Of a DNA stretch of 64,000 bases, positions 9,327-21,828 are shown piece after piece; the first letter of the stretch is position 1; every line of letters begins with the position of its first letter. The stretch spans positions 124,001 to 188,000 of the forward strand of contig CAVPCY010000021.1 in NCBI GenBank assembly GCA_963702525.1, read 5' to 3'. The stretch is from CAVPCY01 sp963702525 (GTDB taxonomy: Bacteria; Actinomycetota; Coriobacteriia; Anaerosomatales; PHET01). A model generated the notes under the pieces. That model was not told where the DNA came from and did no database searches. It saw only the letters and a program-made list of their open reading frames with translations. A program made the position numbers and the translations under genes.

Positions 9327-12300
9327 GCCCACCTCCGGGGTCTCGGGGGAGTCGGAGTACTTCGGCGGGCTTTGATCGGCGGTCACGACCGCTTGGTTGC
9401 GAATGCTCGTGCCGGACGCCAGCCCCGACTTCACGCGCGAGCGGAAGGTAAGGGTCACGGATTCGTCGACCTGCATCGTGCCCACGTTCCACACGAGCTG
9501 TGGCGCACCCGAGTCGTCGGCGCCTCTGCCTGTGATCGAGCTGCCCACATACGATCGTCTGAGACGGCACCTTGTCGCGCACCACGACGTTGGTTGTGGG
9601 CACCAGGCCGGTGTTCGTGACAACGATCGTCCACTCGATCTGGTCGCCCGCAATCAGCCGCCCGCCGTTGACGTCGCGGGCGGTCTTGGTGATGTCGATG
9701 GGGTCGACGTAGTGGTCGACCGGCCCGACGGTGGCGACGGGGTCGCCCGCGCTCGTCGCCGATGCGTAGTTGCGCACACCCGCACGCGAGTACTGGGCCT
9801 CGCGCACGACAACCTGGAACGACACCGTCACGGTCGTCTCGGCGGGCACCTCACTCATCCGGGCGATCACGGTGCCCCGGCTGCCCGCGGCACCATCGAA
9901 GACGCCCTCGTCGCCGTCGACCGCGTCGGTGAGCCCCACGACCGTCCCGTCTCCGCGGTCGATCGTCATCGTCCCCGGCCGATAGGTGACCGAGCCGGGC
10001 ACCTGATCGACCAGCTCCACGGCGGGGATCGCGAGCGTGGTGGTATTGGAGAAGGCGAGCGAGTAGGTGATCGTGTCGCCGGGCAGCAGGATGGTGCCGG
10101 CCGGCGGATTCGCCGACTTCGTGAAGCCGATCTGGTCCGGGCTGTAGACGCCGAAGGGCAGCTCGCCGCGATCGCCGGGCACCCGGTCGCCGTGCTCGTC
10201 GGTCGCGGTACCGTCGGCCACCACGGCGGCGTTGACGCTGTCGCCCACGCCCACCGCGGTGAACGTCACCGTCACCGTGGCGGTCTCGCCGGGTGCCAGA
10301 TCGCCAAGCGACGCGGTCAGATCGGCCCAGCCAACCGTGCCACTAGTCACCGAGTCGGCCGGCGGAAGCGCGCTCGCGAACTGCAGCATCGCCGGGTCGA
10401 ACTCGTCGGTCAGCGGCAGATGCGTGATCGTGGTGTCCCCGGTGTTCTCGATTCCGATGTCGAAGCTCACCGGCGTGCCCAGCTGGTAGACGCTGCGCGT
10501 CGTGTCCGAGAAGACCTTGCGCACGCGCACCGACGGGGCCGTGATGCCGACCGGCTCGGTATCGCGCACGTCATCGGCCGGGTCGCCGTGAACGTCGATC
10601 ACTCCCGAGACGGTCGCGGTGTCGGTGGTCGAACTGGCGGGCGGATGGGCGATCGCCGTGAACTCGACGGTCACCGTGGTCGTCTCGCCTACTGCCAGCG
10701 AGCCGGCGCCGGTGAGGTCGTCCCAGTCGAGCGTGCCCGGCGCTTCTGAGTCCGGGTACGGCGTGGCATCGTCGAAGCGCAGGTAGGTGGCGTCGAATAC
10801 GTCGGAGAGCGGCAGGGCGTCGATCGCGGTGGTGCCGTCGTTGGTCACCACGATGTCGAAGCTCACCGCTTCGCCCACCTGAACGTGAGCGTCTTGGCCA
10901 TCGGTCAGGCGCTTGGCCACCGCGACCGAGGGGCGGGTGACGAGCAGGTCGTCGTGCGCACTCACGGGGCCACGGGGACCGCCGCCTCCGTCGCGCGCCT
11001 CAGCCACTGCGACGTTGGTCTTGACTCCGGTAGCCGCGTCCGCGTCGACCCGCGCCCGGAACTCGATCGAAAGGGACTCGCCGGGATCGAGCACCACGAG
11101 CGGCATGCTCCATACGAGTTGCGTGCCCGTGACTGCGGGCTCGGGATCGAGCACGACGGCGTCCGGGTCGGTCACGACCGCCGAACCGGCGACGTAGGAT
11201 CAGACCGGCGGGCAGTGTGTCGGTCACAACGGCGCTGTAGGCCGGAGCGTCACCGCTGTTGCCCACGACGATCGTATAGCTGGCCTCCTGGCCACGCTGA
11301 AGCTCGGTGTCCCCCACAACCGCCTTGCTGATGGTGAGGACCGGCTCGAGCGTGTCCACCACGTGCGTGTCGCTTCTCGGCCCGTAGCTCACCCCGCCTG
11401 CCGAGAACCACTCGACCGACGCGGTGTTCTCGAGCGACTGGCCGCCCGGCGTTCCGCCCGCCAACGTGAGCTGGTAGTCGACGGTGACGACCTCGCCGGG
11501 TGCGATGTCGCGCGCGAACTCGATGGTGAACGGATCCCCGGTGTCGACCGTGACATCGCCCGGTGCCGCGGCGGCGCCGTCGAACGCGACCGCCACGTTG
11601 CTCGGAGAGCCGAGGTACGCCGGGATCTGATCGGTGAAGACCGCGCCCACCGCCGGCACGCTCGTGGCGTTCTCGATCGTCACGGTGTAGTTCGCGGTGT
11701 CGCCCGGACCCATCTGAGTGCGGTCGGCGGTCTTGTCGATAGCCAGCGACGGCCGGACCACGCGAACGTCGTCGGCGGCCGAGACACCGCCCACCCTGTC
11801 GCCGTTGGTGTCGATCGCGCTGTCGATCGCGATCGATGCGGTGTTGGTCGTGAGCGCCGAGACGTCCTCGGCGATGAAGTCGACCGTGAACGACACCGAG
11901 CCGCCCGGCGCGATATCGCCCAGCGCGGTCGTGATGTCGGGCCAGTCGAGCGTGCCGGGAACACCGGCCGGACCCGGAGTGACACTCGCCGAGTCGAACG
12001 CGAGCACGGCCGCGTCGTAGTCGTCGGTGACGGGCACGACGGTCAGAGTGGTGTCGCCAGAGTTGGTAACGACGATCTCGAAGCTTACGGTCTGCCCCGG
12101 TGAGGTGGGGCTTGGCGTGAGCCGCGTCTTGGCGATCGCGACGTCAGGCGCCGTGATGCCGAACCGAGCGGTATCGCCGGTGAACGGCACCGAGTCGCCG
12201 AACAGGTCGATCGCGCCGGTGACGCTCACGGTGTCCTCGGTCGAACTGGTAGCAGGGTGCGCGATCGCTTCGAAGGTCGCCGTGACCGTCGCCACGCGGC

Positions 12301-15300
12301 CCGGGGCGAAGTCGCCCAGCGCAGTGGTCAGGTCGTTCCACTCGAGGATGCCGGAGCCCTGGGTGTCCGGTGCGACCGTCGCGCTGCCGTTCACGTAGGC
12401 GACGTAGGCCGGATCGAACACCTCGGTCATCGGAAGAAGCGTGATGGTCGTGTCGCCGCTGTTGCGGATCACGAAGTCGAAGGTGACCTGCTCGCCCACT
12501 TGCACGTACGGGTCTTGGCCCGACGCGAGCAGCTTGGTCACGCTCGAGCCCGGCAGCGTCACGAGCAGCTCGGCGATATCGGTGACGGGTGACAGCGGCG
12601 AGCCGCCACCGTCCACGCCCTCGGAGACCGCGGAGTTGACCTTGGTCCCCAGCGCCGCGGTGTCAGACACCCGGGCTGCGAAGTCGATCGTGAGCGACTC
12701 GCCGGGCAGCAGGTAGGCGCTGCCGCCGAAGTCCCAGTGCAGGACCGGACCGGCGATCGTGGGATCGGCCGCAGACGAGCCGCCGCCACTCCAGCTCGCC
12801 GAGGAGCTCCCGACGACGTAGGCGAGGTCGGGCGGCAGCGTGTCGGTGACGACCATCGAGTAGGCAGGCGCGTCCCCGCTATTGGTCACCACGACGCGGT
12901 ACGCGGCGTTCTGGCCGAACTGCAGCTCGGTGTCGCCCACGACCGACTTGTCGATCGAGAGCGCCGGCGCCTGGCTCGTGATCGTCCAGGTGCTCGTCAC
13001 CGGGCCGTATGCGTTCTCGTTGGGGTTCACGCCGGGCAGCGACGTGCACGACGCGCTCGCGGTGTTCTCGAGCGAGGTGGCCGCGGGCGTGCCCCCGGCG
13101 AGTTCGGCGGTGTAGAAGACGTCGACGACGCTTCCCGCAGGCACCGGGACCAGCAGCGCGATCTCGGGCTGCAGGAACGCGGGCACCGTGGAGACATAGT
13201 CGACACCCGCAGCGAGCACGACACCGTCGAGCTCGACGCGATCGAGCGTCACAGGCCACAACGGGGCGGGCACGACGTCACCGTATCACGAGCTCGTGCG
13301 CTGGGCCGGTGCCGGAGTTGCGGACAGACACGGTGTAGGCGGCTACGTCACCCGGACCCATCAGAGTCTGTCGGCGGTCTTGGTGATCGCGAGCGCCGGC
13401 TCAACGACCGTGGCTATCGCGGTATCACTGTCGAGCGTGGCGGGGTCGCCGTGGACGTCGGTCGCCGAGGTGACCGACGCGGTGTCGACCGAGCCCGCGG
13501 CAGCGTTGCGGCCGCGCAGCGTGAGCGTGAGTGTCGCGGTCTGGCTGGGTGCGAGCGCCCCGAAGCTCGTGGCGATGTTGGTCCACGTGACCGTTCCGGC
13601 AGGCGTGGTCGAATCGGCGCCCGGCGAGGCCGAGACGAACTCGAACACGCCGGCATCGAAGGTGTCGGTCAGCGCGATCGCGTTCAGCGTGGTGTCCCCG
13701 GAGTTGGTGACACCGATGTCGAAGGTCACCGTGTCGCCGGCCGAGACCGTCGCCGCCTGGCCGGTCGCCAGGCGCTTGTCCACGCTGACGGCCGGCGCGG
13801 TGATCCCCACAGGCGCGCTCGCGCTCGCGGAAGGCGTGGGGTCGTTGTACTGGTCGGTGGCCGACGACGATCCGGGCCCGGTTCGTGGTGGTGCTCGTCG
13901 CGGGGTGGCCCACGACGTCGAAGGTCACGGTGACCGTCGTCTGTGCGCCCGAGGCGAGCGTGCCCGCGCCGGTGATGTCGGCCCACGACAGCGTGCCGGC
14001 GACAGGGACCGTTGGCGCCACCGGGGTCGCGGAGTCGAAGGCCAGGTACGCCGGGTCGAAATCGTCGAAGAGCGGAATCGTGTCAAGCGTGGTGGACCCG
14101 GTGTTGCGCACCACGATGTCGAAGGTGACCTGATCGCCCACCTGCACGAACGGGTCGCCTGAGATCAGCGTCTTGGTCACCGACACCCTCGGGTCGGTCA
14201 CGCGAACCTGCTGCGTGTCGCTCGACGGGGTGACCGGGATGGAGCCGGCATCCGTCAGCCCGGCTTGTGCGCTGTTGGTGCGCAGACCCAGCGGCGAGGT
14301 GGTATCCACCGAGGCGAGGAACTCGAAGGTCGCGGTCTGTCCCGCGTCGAGCCCCAGCGCTCCGCCGAAGTCCCACACCAGCGTCGAGCCGTTGACGACA
14401 GGGTCGGTCGTGAACGCGCCGATGCCCGGCAGCGTCCCACTCGTCGACCCCGGCACGTAGGTGAGGCCTGCGGGCAACGTATCGGTCGCAACAACCGAGT
14501 AGCCGCGGGAATCGCCCGTGTTGGTGATCGCCAGACGGAAGCGGGCCTGCTGGCCCGCCTGGAGTTGCGCGTCGCCCACGAGCGACTTGTCGAGCGAGAC
14601 CCTCGGTGCGCGGGTCGTCATCGTGACCGAGTCCGAGATCGGGCCCGAGACGCGCTCCCCCGTCGCCGGGGCCGGCAGGGAGCGATACTCCGAGACACGC
14701 GCGCTGTTGGTGAGCACGGTGCCGCCGGGCACTCCCGCGGCGAGACGCGCGGTATAGACGATCGTCGCCGATGAGCCCGCGGGAATCGGCACGAGCAGGT
14801 CAACGGTCGCCGGGTTCGCAACGCCGAAGCTCGCCGAGAACTCGGTGCCCTCGGCCAGCGCCACGCCGTCGATGGCGACGCTGGAGAGCGCCGGGCTGGT
14901 GCCGGCAGCGAACAGCTGCGCGGGGAGCGTGTCGGCGAATCGGGCATCGTACGCCGGCGACGTGCCATCGTTGACGATCGTGACCGTGTAGGTCGCAACG
15001 TCGGTCGCCGCGAGGGTTGCTCGGCTTGAGACCTTGTCGATGGTGAGGTGCGGCTCCTGGACCGTGACCGTCACGTCATCGGTGACCGTGTGCGTCACTC
15101 CGCCCACGAGCCGGTCGTCCCAGGTGAGCTCGGCGGTGTTCAGGATGGTCGTCTGCCCGTCACCGTCCACGCCGGCAGGGAGCCCGTCGAGGGGGGCGCC
15201 TCCGGAGAACGTGTCGTCGACGCGCACGCGCAGCGTGAGCGTGAGCGTGGAGACCGGCGGGTTCGTCAACGTGCCCAGGCTCCAGACGACCGGTGTCTGC

Positions 15301-18300
15301 CCGCCGGATTCGGGACCCACGAGAATCGCGCCGATGGGTGCGGAACCGATGGCCGACAGCACCGTCAGCCCGTCGGGCACGACATCTTCCAGCGAGACGT
15401 TGTACGCGGTGGTGGACGCCGGGACCGAGAAGGAGACCTCGTAGTCGAACTCCTCGCCGATGGTCCGGGTCACGTCGCCGCCGGCCACGACCTTGAGAAG
15501 CCCGACATCGGCGATGCGGACGGTCGCGGTGTCGGTATCGGCGGTCCAGGCCGCCTCCGGCGCGGCGTCGTTGTAGACGCGCTCGCCCGCCACCGTGCCG
15601 GGCATGCTCGTCCAGTCGACGTCTGCCGTGTTGATCTGCGCCGAGCCCGACCCCGCGCCGGGGTCGACGATCGCCTTGTAGTCGACTGTCAGCGTCTGGC
15701 CTGGCGCGAGCGTGAGCGCTTGGAAGTCGATCGTGGCACTGGCACCGCTCGTGAAGTCGGCTACGACACTGCCGGTCACGTTACCGAGCGCGCTGTGCAC
15801 CACGCTCGTGAGCGACGCCGCCGACAGGTCCGGGGCGAAGGTGTCGTCCCAGGTGAGGTCGTAGGCGGTCGCCCAGCCGGTGTTGGTGATCACGGTCCGG
15901 TACGACACGATGTCGCCACCGACGTAGGGGCCGGTCGAAGCTTCCGTCTTGTCGAGAGTCAACCGCGGCTGGTCGACGTTGAGGGTGGCCGCCGAGCTCA
16001 CGGACGTCGGTGTAGCACCCACGAGCCAGTGAAGCCGCCCGGTGTCCCCGATCGTGTCGGTCGCCGTGGGCGGGAACATCGCCCAGCCACCCGAGTCGGT
16101 GGTCCCGTCTACCTTCAGAGTGTAGAAGACATCGAACACGTAGGGCGCGTCGCCGGTCGTAGCCGCCGGACTCGAGTTGTCGATGGGGGCCACGAGGTCG
16201 AAGCGCAGCACGGCGCCGGGGTTGGGCGCGTCGTCGAAGGTGGCCGAGGAGATCGTCGCGGAGGTCTCGGGCGAACCCGAGACGAGCTGGGTGTAGGCCG
16301 AGCCGACCACGTACTGGCTGCCCTCTGCCGCGATGGTGTCGTTCAGGTACGAGCCCGGAAGGACCGTCTCGGCAGGCACGGTCACGCGCAGCCGGTAGAC
16401 GACGTCGTCACCGATGCGCGCCGGATTGGGCCCCACGATCGACTTCGCGATCGTGGGCGAGGCCACCGTGATGGTGACCGTGTCGGTGTCGAGGACCCAC
16501 CCGCTCTCCCACGCGGCGTCGTTGTAGCGGCGACTCCCTGCGGGAGTGCCGGGCAGGCTCGACCAGTCGACGTCGGAGTTGTTGGTCAGGCTCGAGCCGG
16601 CAGGCACGTTCGAGTCGACCACGCGCGGTGTAGCGGATCGTGATCGTCTGCCCGGGCGCGAGCGAGACGTTGTTGAAGTCGATCGAGAGGTTCGGAGCCG
16701 CCGAGAAGTCCGAAGTCACCGTCGAGACGATACTGCCCAGCGCGCTGTGAGTGATGCTCGTGAGCGACGGTGAGCCCAGATAGGCGGGCAGCACGTCGCT
16801 CCAGTCCAGATCGTACGCCGTCGACCAGCCGGTATTGGCGATGACCACCTGGTAGCCGACCGGGGAGTTGCCTGCGTACGGGCCGCTTGAGGTGGTGGTC
16901 TTGTCGAGCGTCAGGCGCGGCTGGTCGATGTCGGTGAAGACGCCAGCGGGGTTGTAGGTGGCCGTGCGGTCCCGGGGTCCCGCCGCAGTGGTGCTCCAGT
17001 TGGCGACCGCCGAGGTGTTGGTGATGCGGTCGGTGGCACCCGCCGGGAAGAACTCGATCGTGCCGTTCTCGCGCACGCCGGTGTAGAGCATCGACCACGT
17101 GAGGCGGAAGGTGTAGGGCGTCGCCCGGCCGGTGTTGTCGATAGGCGAAGCGAAGTCCCACGTGAGCGTCGTCGAGTTGTTGACGGCGGTGTTGCCGCGT
17201 ACCGGGGTGGAGGTGGCCGAGAACGATGCGGGAGCGACCGGACGTGCCCGTCACGGTGGTCAGCGTCGCCGAGCCGGGCACGTAGTAGGCGCCGTCGCGA
17301 TTGAACGTGTCCACGACGCGCGGCAGATAGGCGATCATTCCCGGAGGCACCGTGATCTCGACGCTCGCGGTGAGAGTGTCACCTACGGTGTAGGGGCCGG
17401 CGGGCCAGCTCTTGGAGATCACCGCGGGAGCGAGCTGAACGGTCGCGTCGTCGGTATTCGGGTCGGCGACGTTGGCCGTTCCGGGCACGTTACGGCCCGA
17501 GCCGTCCGGTTGCGTGTTGTAGCCGACCGTCGCGAGATCGGTGAGCGTCGCTCCCGCTCCCACTCCCGTGTTGACCACCGAGTCGTACTCGATCACCAAC
17601 TGAGCTCCCGAAGCGAGCGGCGTGTCGACCGTGGCGGTGTGCAGGTCGATCGTCCACACGCCGGTACCCGAGTTGTAACCGGTGGTGTAGTCGACGCCCG
17701 TCACAAGGGGCACCCCATCGAGCGCGATCGCGGTGATGGACGGCGTCGCGGCTCGCATGCCGGCCGGCAACGTGTCGGTGATCAACACGTTCTCGGCGCT
17801 CCCCGTTCCCACGTTGTCGATCGTGATGGAGTACCCCACGGTGGAACCAGGCACCAGCGGGCTGGGCTGGCTCTCGACGTCTTTGGTGAGGGTGAGATCG
17901 GGCTCGACGTAGTTGAGGTTGGCGAGGTCACGGTCTGAGTACTCGCTGCCGAACGTGTTGATGCCGGTGAGCTTCCAGTGGTTGCCGGTCTTGAGCCCGT
18001 CCTGAACCACGGGGACGTCGGCAACGGTCGCCGTGAACGTGGTCTCCCACCAGCCGTCGGAAGACACGTCGCCCAAGAACCACTCAAGTCCCTGTAGCGT
18101 GCCGATCGTCACGTTGCGAGGCGTGACGGGATTGATCGGGGGCGGCGAGCCGGTGGCGGGCACGCTGAACGTACCGTCGTAGCTGGGTACGGCGTCGCCG
18201 TTGTAGACCGTGCCGGGAGGCAGCCAGTCGGTGAGGGTGATGTAGCCGAGCGCGATATCGGTGCGAAGCGGCGTCGCGCCGTCGGCGGTGTTGAAGCGAA

Positions 18301-19887
18301 CGCGGTAGAGCAGGTCGTCGCCTACTTGGGCGTCGATCGTGTCGGTCCAGACTCCGGCGACGGGATCCCACACCTGCTTGTTGATCGCGGGCAGTCCGGT
18401 CGACAGCCCCGCGCTCACCGCGGCAACGAGAACGTCCGCCTCGGAGCGCGGCGGTTTGACCTGGTCGTACCACACGGCCGACATCTCGGCACGGTTGGTC
18501 ATCGAGTCTCCGGCGCGAACCGGCTGTCCCGCGATTCCCGGTCCCTCCCACGTCGTGTCAACCGTCGCCTGGAAGGTCACGGTGCCCGAGTCGGTCGTGC
18601 CCAGAGCCGGCAAGCCACTCCACACGATCAGCGTGGTCCCGTCGGCGTTGGGTGTCACGCTCGTGGGCGCCGGAACGGCCGAGCCGTTCACGTAGGTCAT
18701 GCCGTCGGGCAGCGTGTCACGCAGCTCCAGCGTGTCGGCGGTGTAGTACTGCGAGGTGTAGTAGTCGAGCGAGTAGTCCACGACGGTGCCGTGACCGCCG
18801 GTCGTTGGCGCGCCCGACTTCTCGACGGTGACGTAGGCGCCGGTGACGCTCGCCGACTCGAAGTCCGTGGGTGTGATCGTGGCAGGCAGGGAGCCTCGGT
18901 ACTGGCTGGAGAGTCCCGCGTCGTTGGTGAAGACCGTCTTGTGCGGGACGATCGCGGCGGTCGCCGGGGCCGATCCGAGAAGTCGTCGTGCGGACGGTTC
19001 GTACCGCCGTTGTCGGTGCCGAAGTAGTCGTAGCGCACACCGGCGGCGTAGGTTATCTGGGTGCTCGCGCCGGGTGCCATGTCCCCCAGCGACCACTTGA
19101 GCTGCGTGACGCCGGTCGCCGAGTCACGCTGCGGATAGCCGGCGTCGAGCGCCGGCCCACTTGTGACACCGAGGAACTCGAGCCCGTCCGGAATCGTGTC
19201 GGTCACAACCACCGAGCGAGACGCGTTGGTGTAGTTGTTCTGCACCTCGAGCGTGTAGCTGTGGTCGCGCGTCTCGGTGCCTGTCGCCTGGTGGATGCCG
19301 GTGGTCTGGTTCGCCGTCTTGCGCACGAGGTCGATGGGGATGACGGGAGCATCGTCGGAGTCCGAGCCGGTGAACCATGCCCCGCTGTTGTCGGGTATCT
19401 CGTTCAGGCGTCCGTTTGCAAGGAGCGTGAGGAGCTCGCCGACCTCCCACGATGGGTCGCCCGCGATGTCCACTTCGAGTGTGATGGTGTGCGATTCGCC
19501 TGGTGCCAGATCGACGAGGTCGAAGAAGGTGACGGTCGTGTCTCCGGTTGCCGCGTTCAACGAGGAGCTCGTTGGCGGCACGCTCGAGTCCGTGATCGTG
19601 ACCCGCCCGTTCGGGTCGACCATCCCAGAGCCGATCAACGCGTCGAAGGACAGGTTGTAGCCCTTGGTCGTACCCGTGTTGGTGGCGGTGATCCGTATGG
19701 TCGATCTGCCGCCGAGTAACGGAGACCCCACGCTCGTTGAGACCGAGAGGGCCGGCGCGGCGGCCGAGGGGCTCGGTTGAGCGGCCTCGAAGCCCACCAA
19801 GCCGGTAAGTAGGGCTATCACGAGCCAAACACGCAAAGCGCGCGAGAGCATACTGCGCTCCACGACCAGACCCGTCACAGCTCGCAT
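9210..19887 (-). CDS. Giant DUF11-repeat surface protein, sortase substrate; frame-broken
   Basis: A single gene of about 10.7 kb (some 3,550 codons) for a secreted, wall-linked protein. The N-terminus has a signal sequence (LSRALRVWLVIALLTGLVGF). The rest is a chain of Ig-like DUF11 / conserved-repeat domains, with signatures such as VSFDIVVTNSGDT, VVTDTLPAGL and DLAPGETATVTVTF recurring throughout. A longer order repeats as well: units opening with GDTELQ-GQ are followed by units opening with DPYVQVGEQVTFD. The C-terminus carries an LLQTG sorting signal. Frames change near 18985, 17230, 16625, 13860, 13330, 11190 and 9560, always with the same repeat type on both sides, so these look like sequencing indels. 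Such proteins act as adhesins or envelope stalks; the ligand is unknown. The start at 19887 could instead be the ATG 12 codons inside. Confidence 0.8.
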
Positions 19888-20104
19888 TCGCTCCCCCGTC
19901 GGTGTTGGTCCCGCCGCGCACCACCGCGGCCACTATTCGCCATGTTCACAGTACCATTCTCGACCCCACCGAATCCCGTCTTTGGAACGGTAGCGCCCCC
20001 TCACATGCGGGTACGTTCTGTGAGCGGAGTAGTCGGCCCGGTGGCGCCACGCGGCGACGCGAGCCAACCGCGAACGTGCGGACGTTGTGTAAGGGGGCGT
20101 TGCC

Positions 20105-21106
20105 ATGCTCAGATTCCGTAAGCCATTTGCGCTCGTTCTGACGGTCATCCTCGTGATGACCCTCGTGGCCCCGACGGCACTGGCCGCCAAGCCGCATTCG
20201 CACCACCGGATGGGCGCACTCGCCTATTCGTATGTCGAGGCTTTGACGCGGGTGGTCAATCCCGACGGCTCGGAGACTCTCATCAGGCGCATCGCCGGCA
20301 CGCCCGCCGAACTGGCGGCGGCCAACCGGATCAAGTGCTGGTTCGCTCAGTCCGGCCTGAAGACGCAGTTCCAGCCGTTCACATACGTCCGACGAGAGGT
20401 CACCTACAACAGTCAGAATGTGGTGGGGCTCCTGCGCGCCTCCAAGAAGCACAGAAGGGGACCCGCGCCGCTCGTGATCGTCGGAGCCCACTACGACTGC
20501 GTGAGTGCCGGAGCTGGCGCCGACGACAATGCGTCCGGCGTTGGCGTGATGCTCGAGGTCGCGAAGCGCATCGCGAAGTACCGGCCCGAGTACGACATCG
20601 CCTTCGTCGCCTTCGGTGCCGAGGAGGTCGGGCTCAAGGGCTCGGAGTACTACGTGAGCCAGATGTCAGAAGCCGACAAGGCCCGTACGATCGCGATGAT
20701 CAACTTCGACTCGCTCATCGTGGGCGACAAGCTCTACATCCACGCCGGCGCCAACGGCAAGACGTGGCCTCGCGACAAGATGCTGCGCTTGATCAAGCAG
20801 CATCGCCTGCCAATCGAGATGCAGCCGGGCCTCAACCCCGACTACCCGGCAGGCTTCACGCCCGACGGGTTCTCGGACTACACCGCCTTCAACCAGGCGG
20901 GGATTCCCGTCGTCGCCTTCGAGTCGACGAACTGGGAGATCGGCGACTTGGACGGCTACGAGCAGACCGAGGAGTACGGGTCGTTCTGGCACACGCCCAA
21001 CGACACGCTGTCCATCATCGAGTCGTACTTCCCGATGAGGCCGATGGTCCGGCTCGAGGCCTACACGGACCTGGTGTTCGAGTTCCTGAAGCACCTCAAG
21101 CCGTAA
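20105..21106 (+). CDS. Exported M28-family zinc aminopeptidase
   Basis: A co-catalytic di-zinc peptidase releasing N-terminal amino acids outside the membrane. A signal peptide (FALVLTVILVMTLVAPTALA) comes first. All metal ligands of the M28 family are visible in order: histidine in VGAHYDC, aspartate in ADDNASGVGVM, the glutamate pair in AFGAEEVGLKGSEYY, aspartate in MINFDSL and histidine in FWHTPNDT. It is 333 residues, a complete and unbroken frame. The ATG at 20105 follows AAGGGGG. It is divergent from the giant surface gene, with 217 bp between them holding both promoters, although I see no strong boxes. The gene ends 120 bp before a convergent membrane-protein gene. Confidence 0.9.
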   Translation: MLRFRKPFALVLTVILVMTLVAPTALAAKPHSHHRMGALAYSYVEALTRVVNPDGSETLIRRIAGTPAELAAANRIKCWFAQSGLKTQFQPFTYVRREVTYNSQNVVGLLRASKKHRRGPAPLVIVGAHYDCVSAGAGADDNASGVGVMLEVAKRIAKYRPEYDIAFVAFGAEEVGLKGSEYYVSQMSEADKARTIAMINFDSLIVGDKLYIHAGANGKTWPRDKMLRLIKQHRLPIEMQPGLNPDYPAGFTPDGFSDYTAFNQAGIPVVAFESTNWEIGDLDGYEQTEEYGSFWHTPNDTLSIIESYFPMRPMVRLEAYTDLVFEFLKHLKP

Positions 21107-21159
21107 GGCCGGACCCTCGGCACGACCGGCGTGCGCCGAGGGGCGCGTGAATGCCAACG

Positions 21160-21187
21160 AGGCCCGTCTCCAACTGGGGGCGGGCCT
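21160..21187 (+). terminator. Hairpin after the M28 peptidase gene
   Basis: AGGCCCG (21160-21166) pairs with CGGGCCT (21181-21187) around 14 nt, followed by TCGTC. It lies 54 bp after the peptidase stop and between convergent genes. The stem is good but the loop is long and the T tract weak. Confidence 0.4.
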
Positions 21188-21225
21188 TCGTCACGCGCGG
21201 AGCCGCCCGCGTGCCCGATCCCGGC

Positions 21226-21684
21226 CTATGCCGTCGGCACCACCGGAGTCTGGGTGTCACCAGAGCGCCTGAACAGGTCGCGCACCAGCAGTACCCCACT
21301 CACGCCCAACTCGATGATCGCGAGTGCGTAGACCCCGATCGCCGCTGTGACGACGAACCCAGCCCAGCCGGTCGGCTCGATCGCACCGGACGCCAGTCCG
21401 GTTGTCTGAGCGAGCAGCTGACCGCCCACGAGCAGGCCCGCCGCAACGCCGATGCCCCAGCCGACAAGACCGCGTCGCGAGTGCGCACGAATCGCGGCCC
21501 ACAGCAGGAACGCACCGCCGAGGAACACCACCGGGGACAACTCGGCCGGAATCAGCCAGTCGAACAGAAAGACACCCGACCTGATCGACCCGAAGAGCGA
21601 CAGCCCGAACGTCGCGACGATGGGGAACCACAGCAGGACCGTTCCAGCGACGGCCAATGCCTTCGTGAGAGCATCCTTCTTCAT
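21226..21684 (-). CDS. Hypothetical four-helix membrane protein
   Basis: A protein of 152 residues with four evident membrane segments: AVAGTVLLWFPIVATFGLSL, SPVVFLGGAFLLWAAIRAHS, VGWGIGVAAGLLVGGQLLAQ and GFVVTAAIGVYALAIIELGV. Short hydrophilic ends (MKKDALTK and RRSGDTQTP) are probably cytoplasmic. The ATG at 21684 is chosen because GGGGGTGAG stands just upstream; the frame stays open further but without membrane character. No family was recognised. It lies convergent to the M28 gene and divergent from the GAF gene. Confidence 0.7.
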   Translation of the reverse strand: MKKDALTKALAVAGTVLLWFPIVATFGLSLFGSIRSGVFLFDWLIPAELSPVVFLGGAFLLWAAIRAHSRRGLVGWGIGVAAGLLVGGQLLAQTTGLASGAIEPTGWAGFVVTAAIGVYALAIIELGVSGVLLVRDLFRRSGDTQTPVVPTA

Positions 21685-21828
21685 GACTCTCACCCCCTCT
21701 TCACTTTGTATGTTCCCGCCCCTCACTATGGTGTTCCTGTGCGGGCGGAGACGTTGCCGCCCCGTTGGCACCGTGCGCGCTTCAGCACTCCGCGGCAACT
21801 TCGAAGCGAACGGGAATATCCACACGTC

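Noticed and set aside
9397..10749. A plus-strand frame of 450 codons opposite the DUF11 gene, and similar ones at 11363 and 15048
   Set aside because: The composition is His/Arg/Gly-rich and follows the codon pattern of the opposite strand; the minus strand carries recognisable DUF11 domains.
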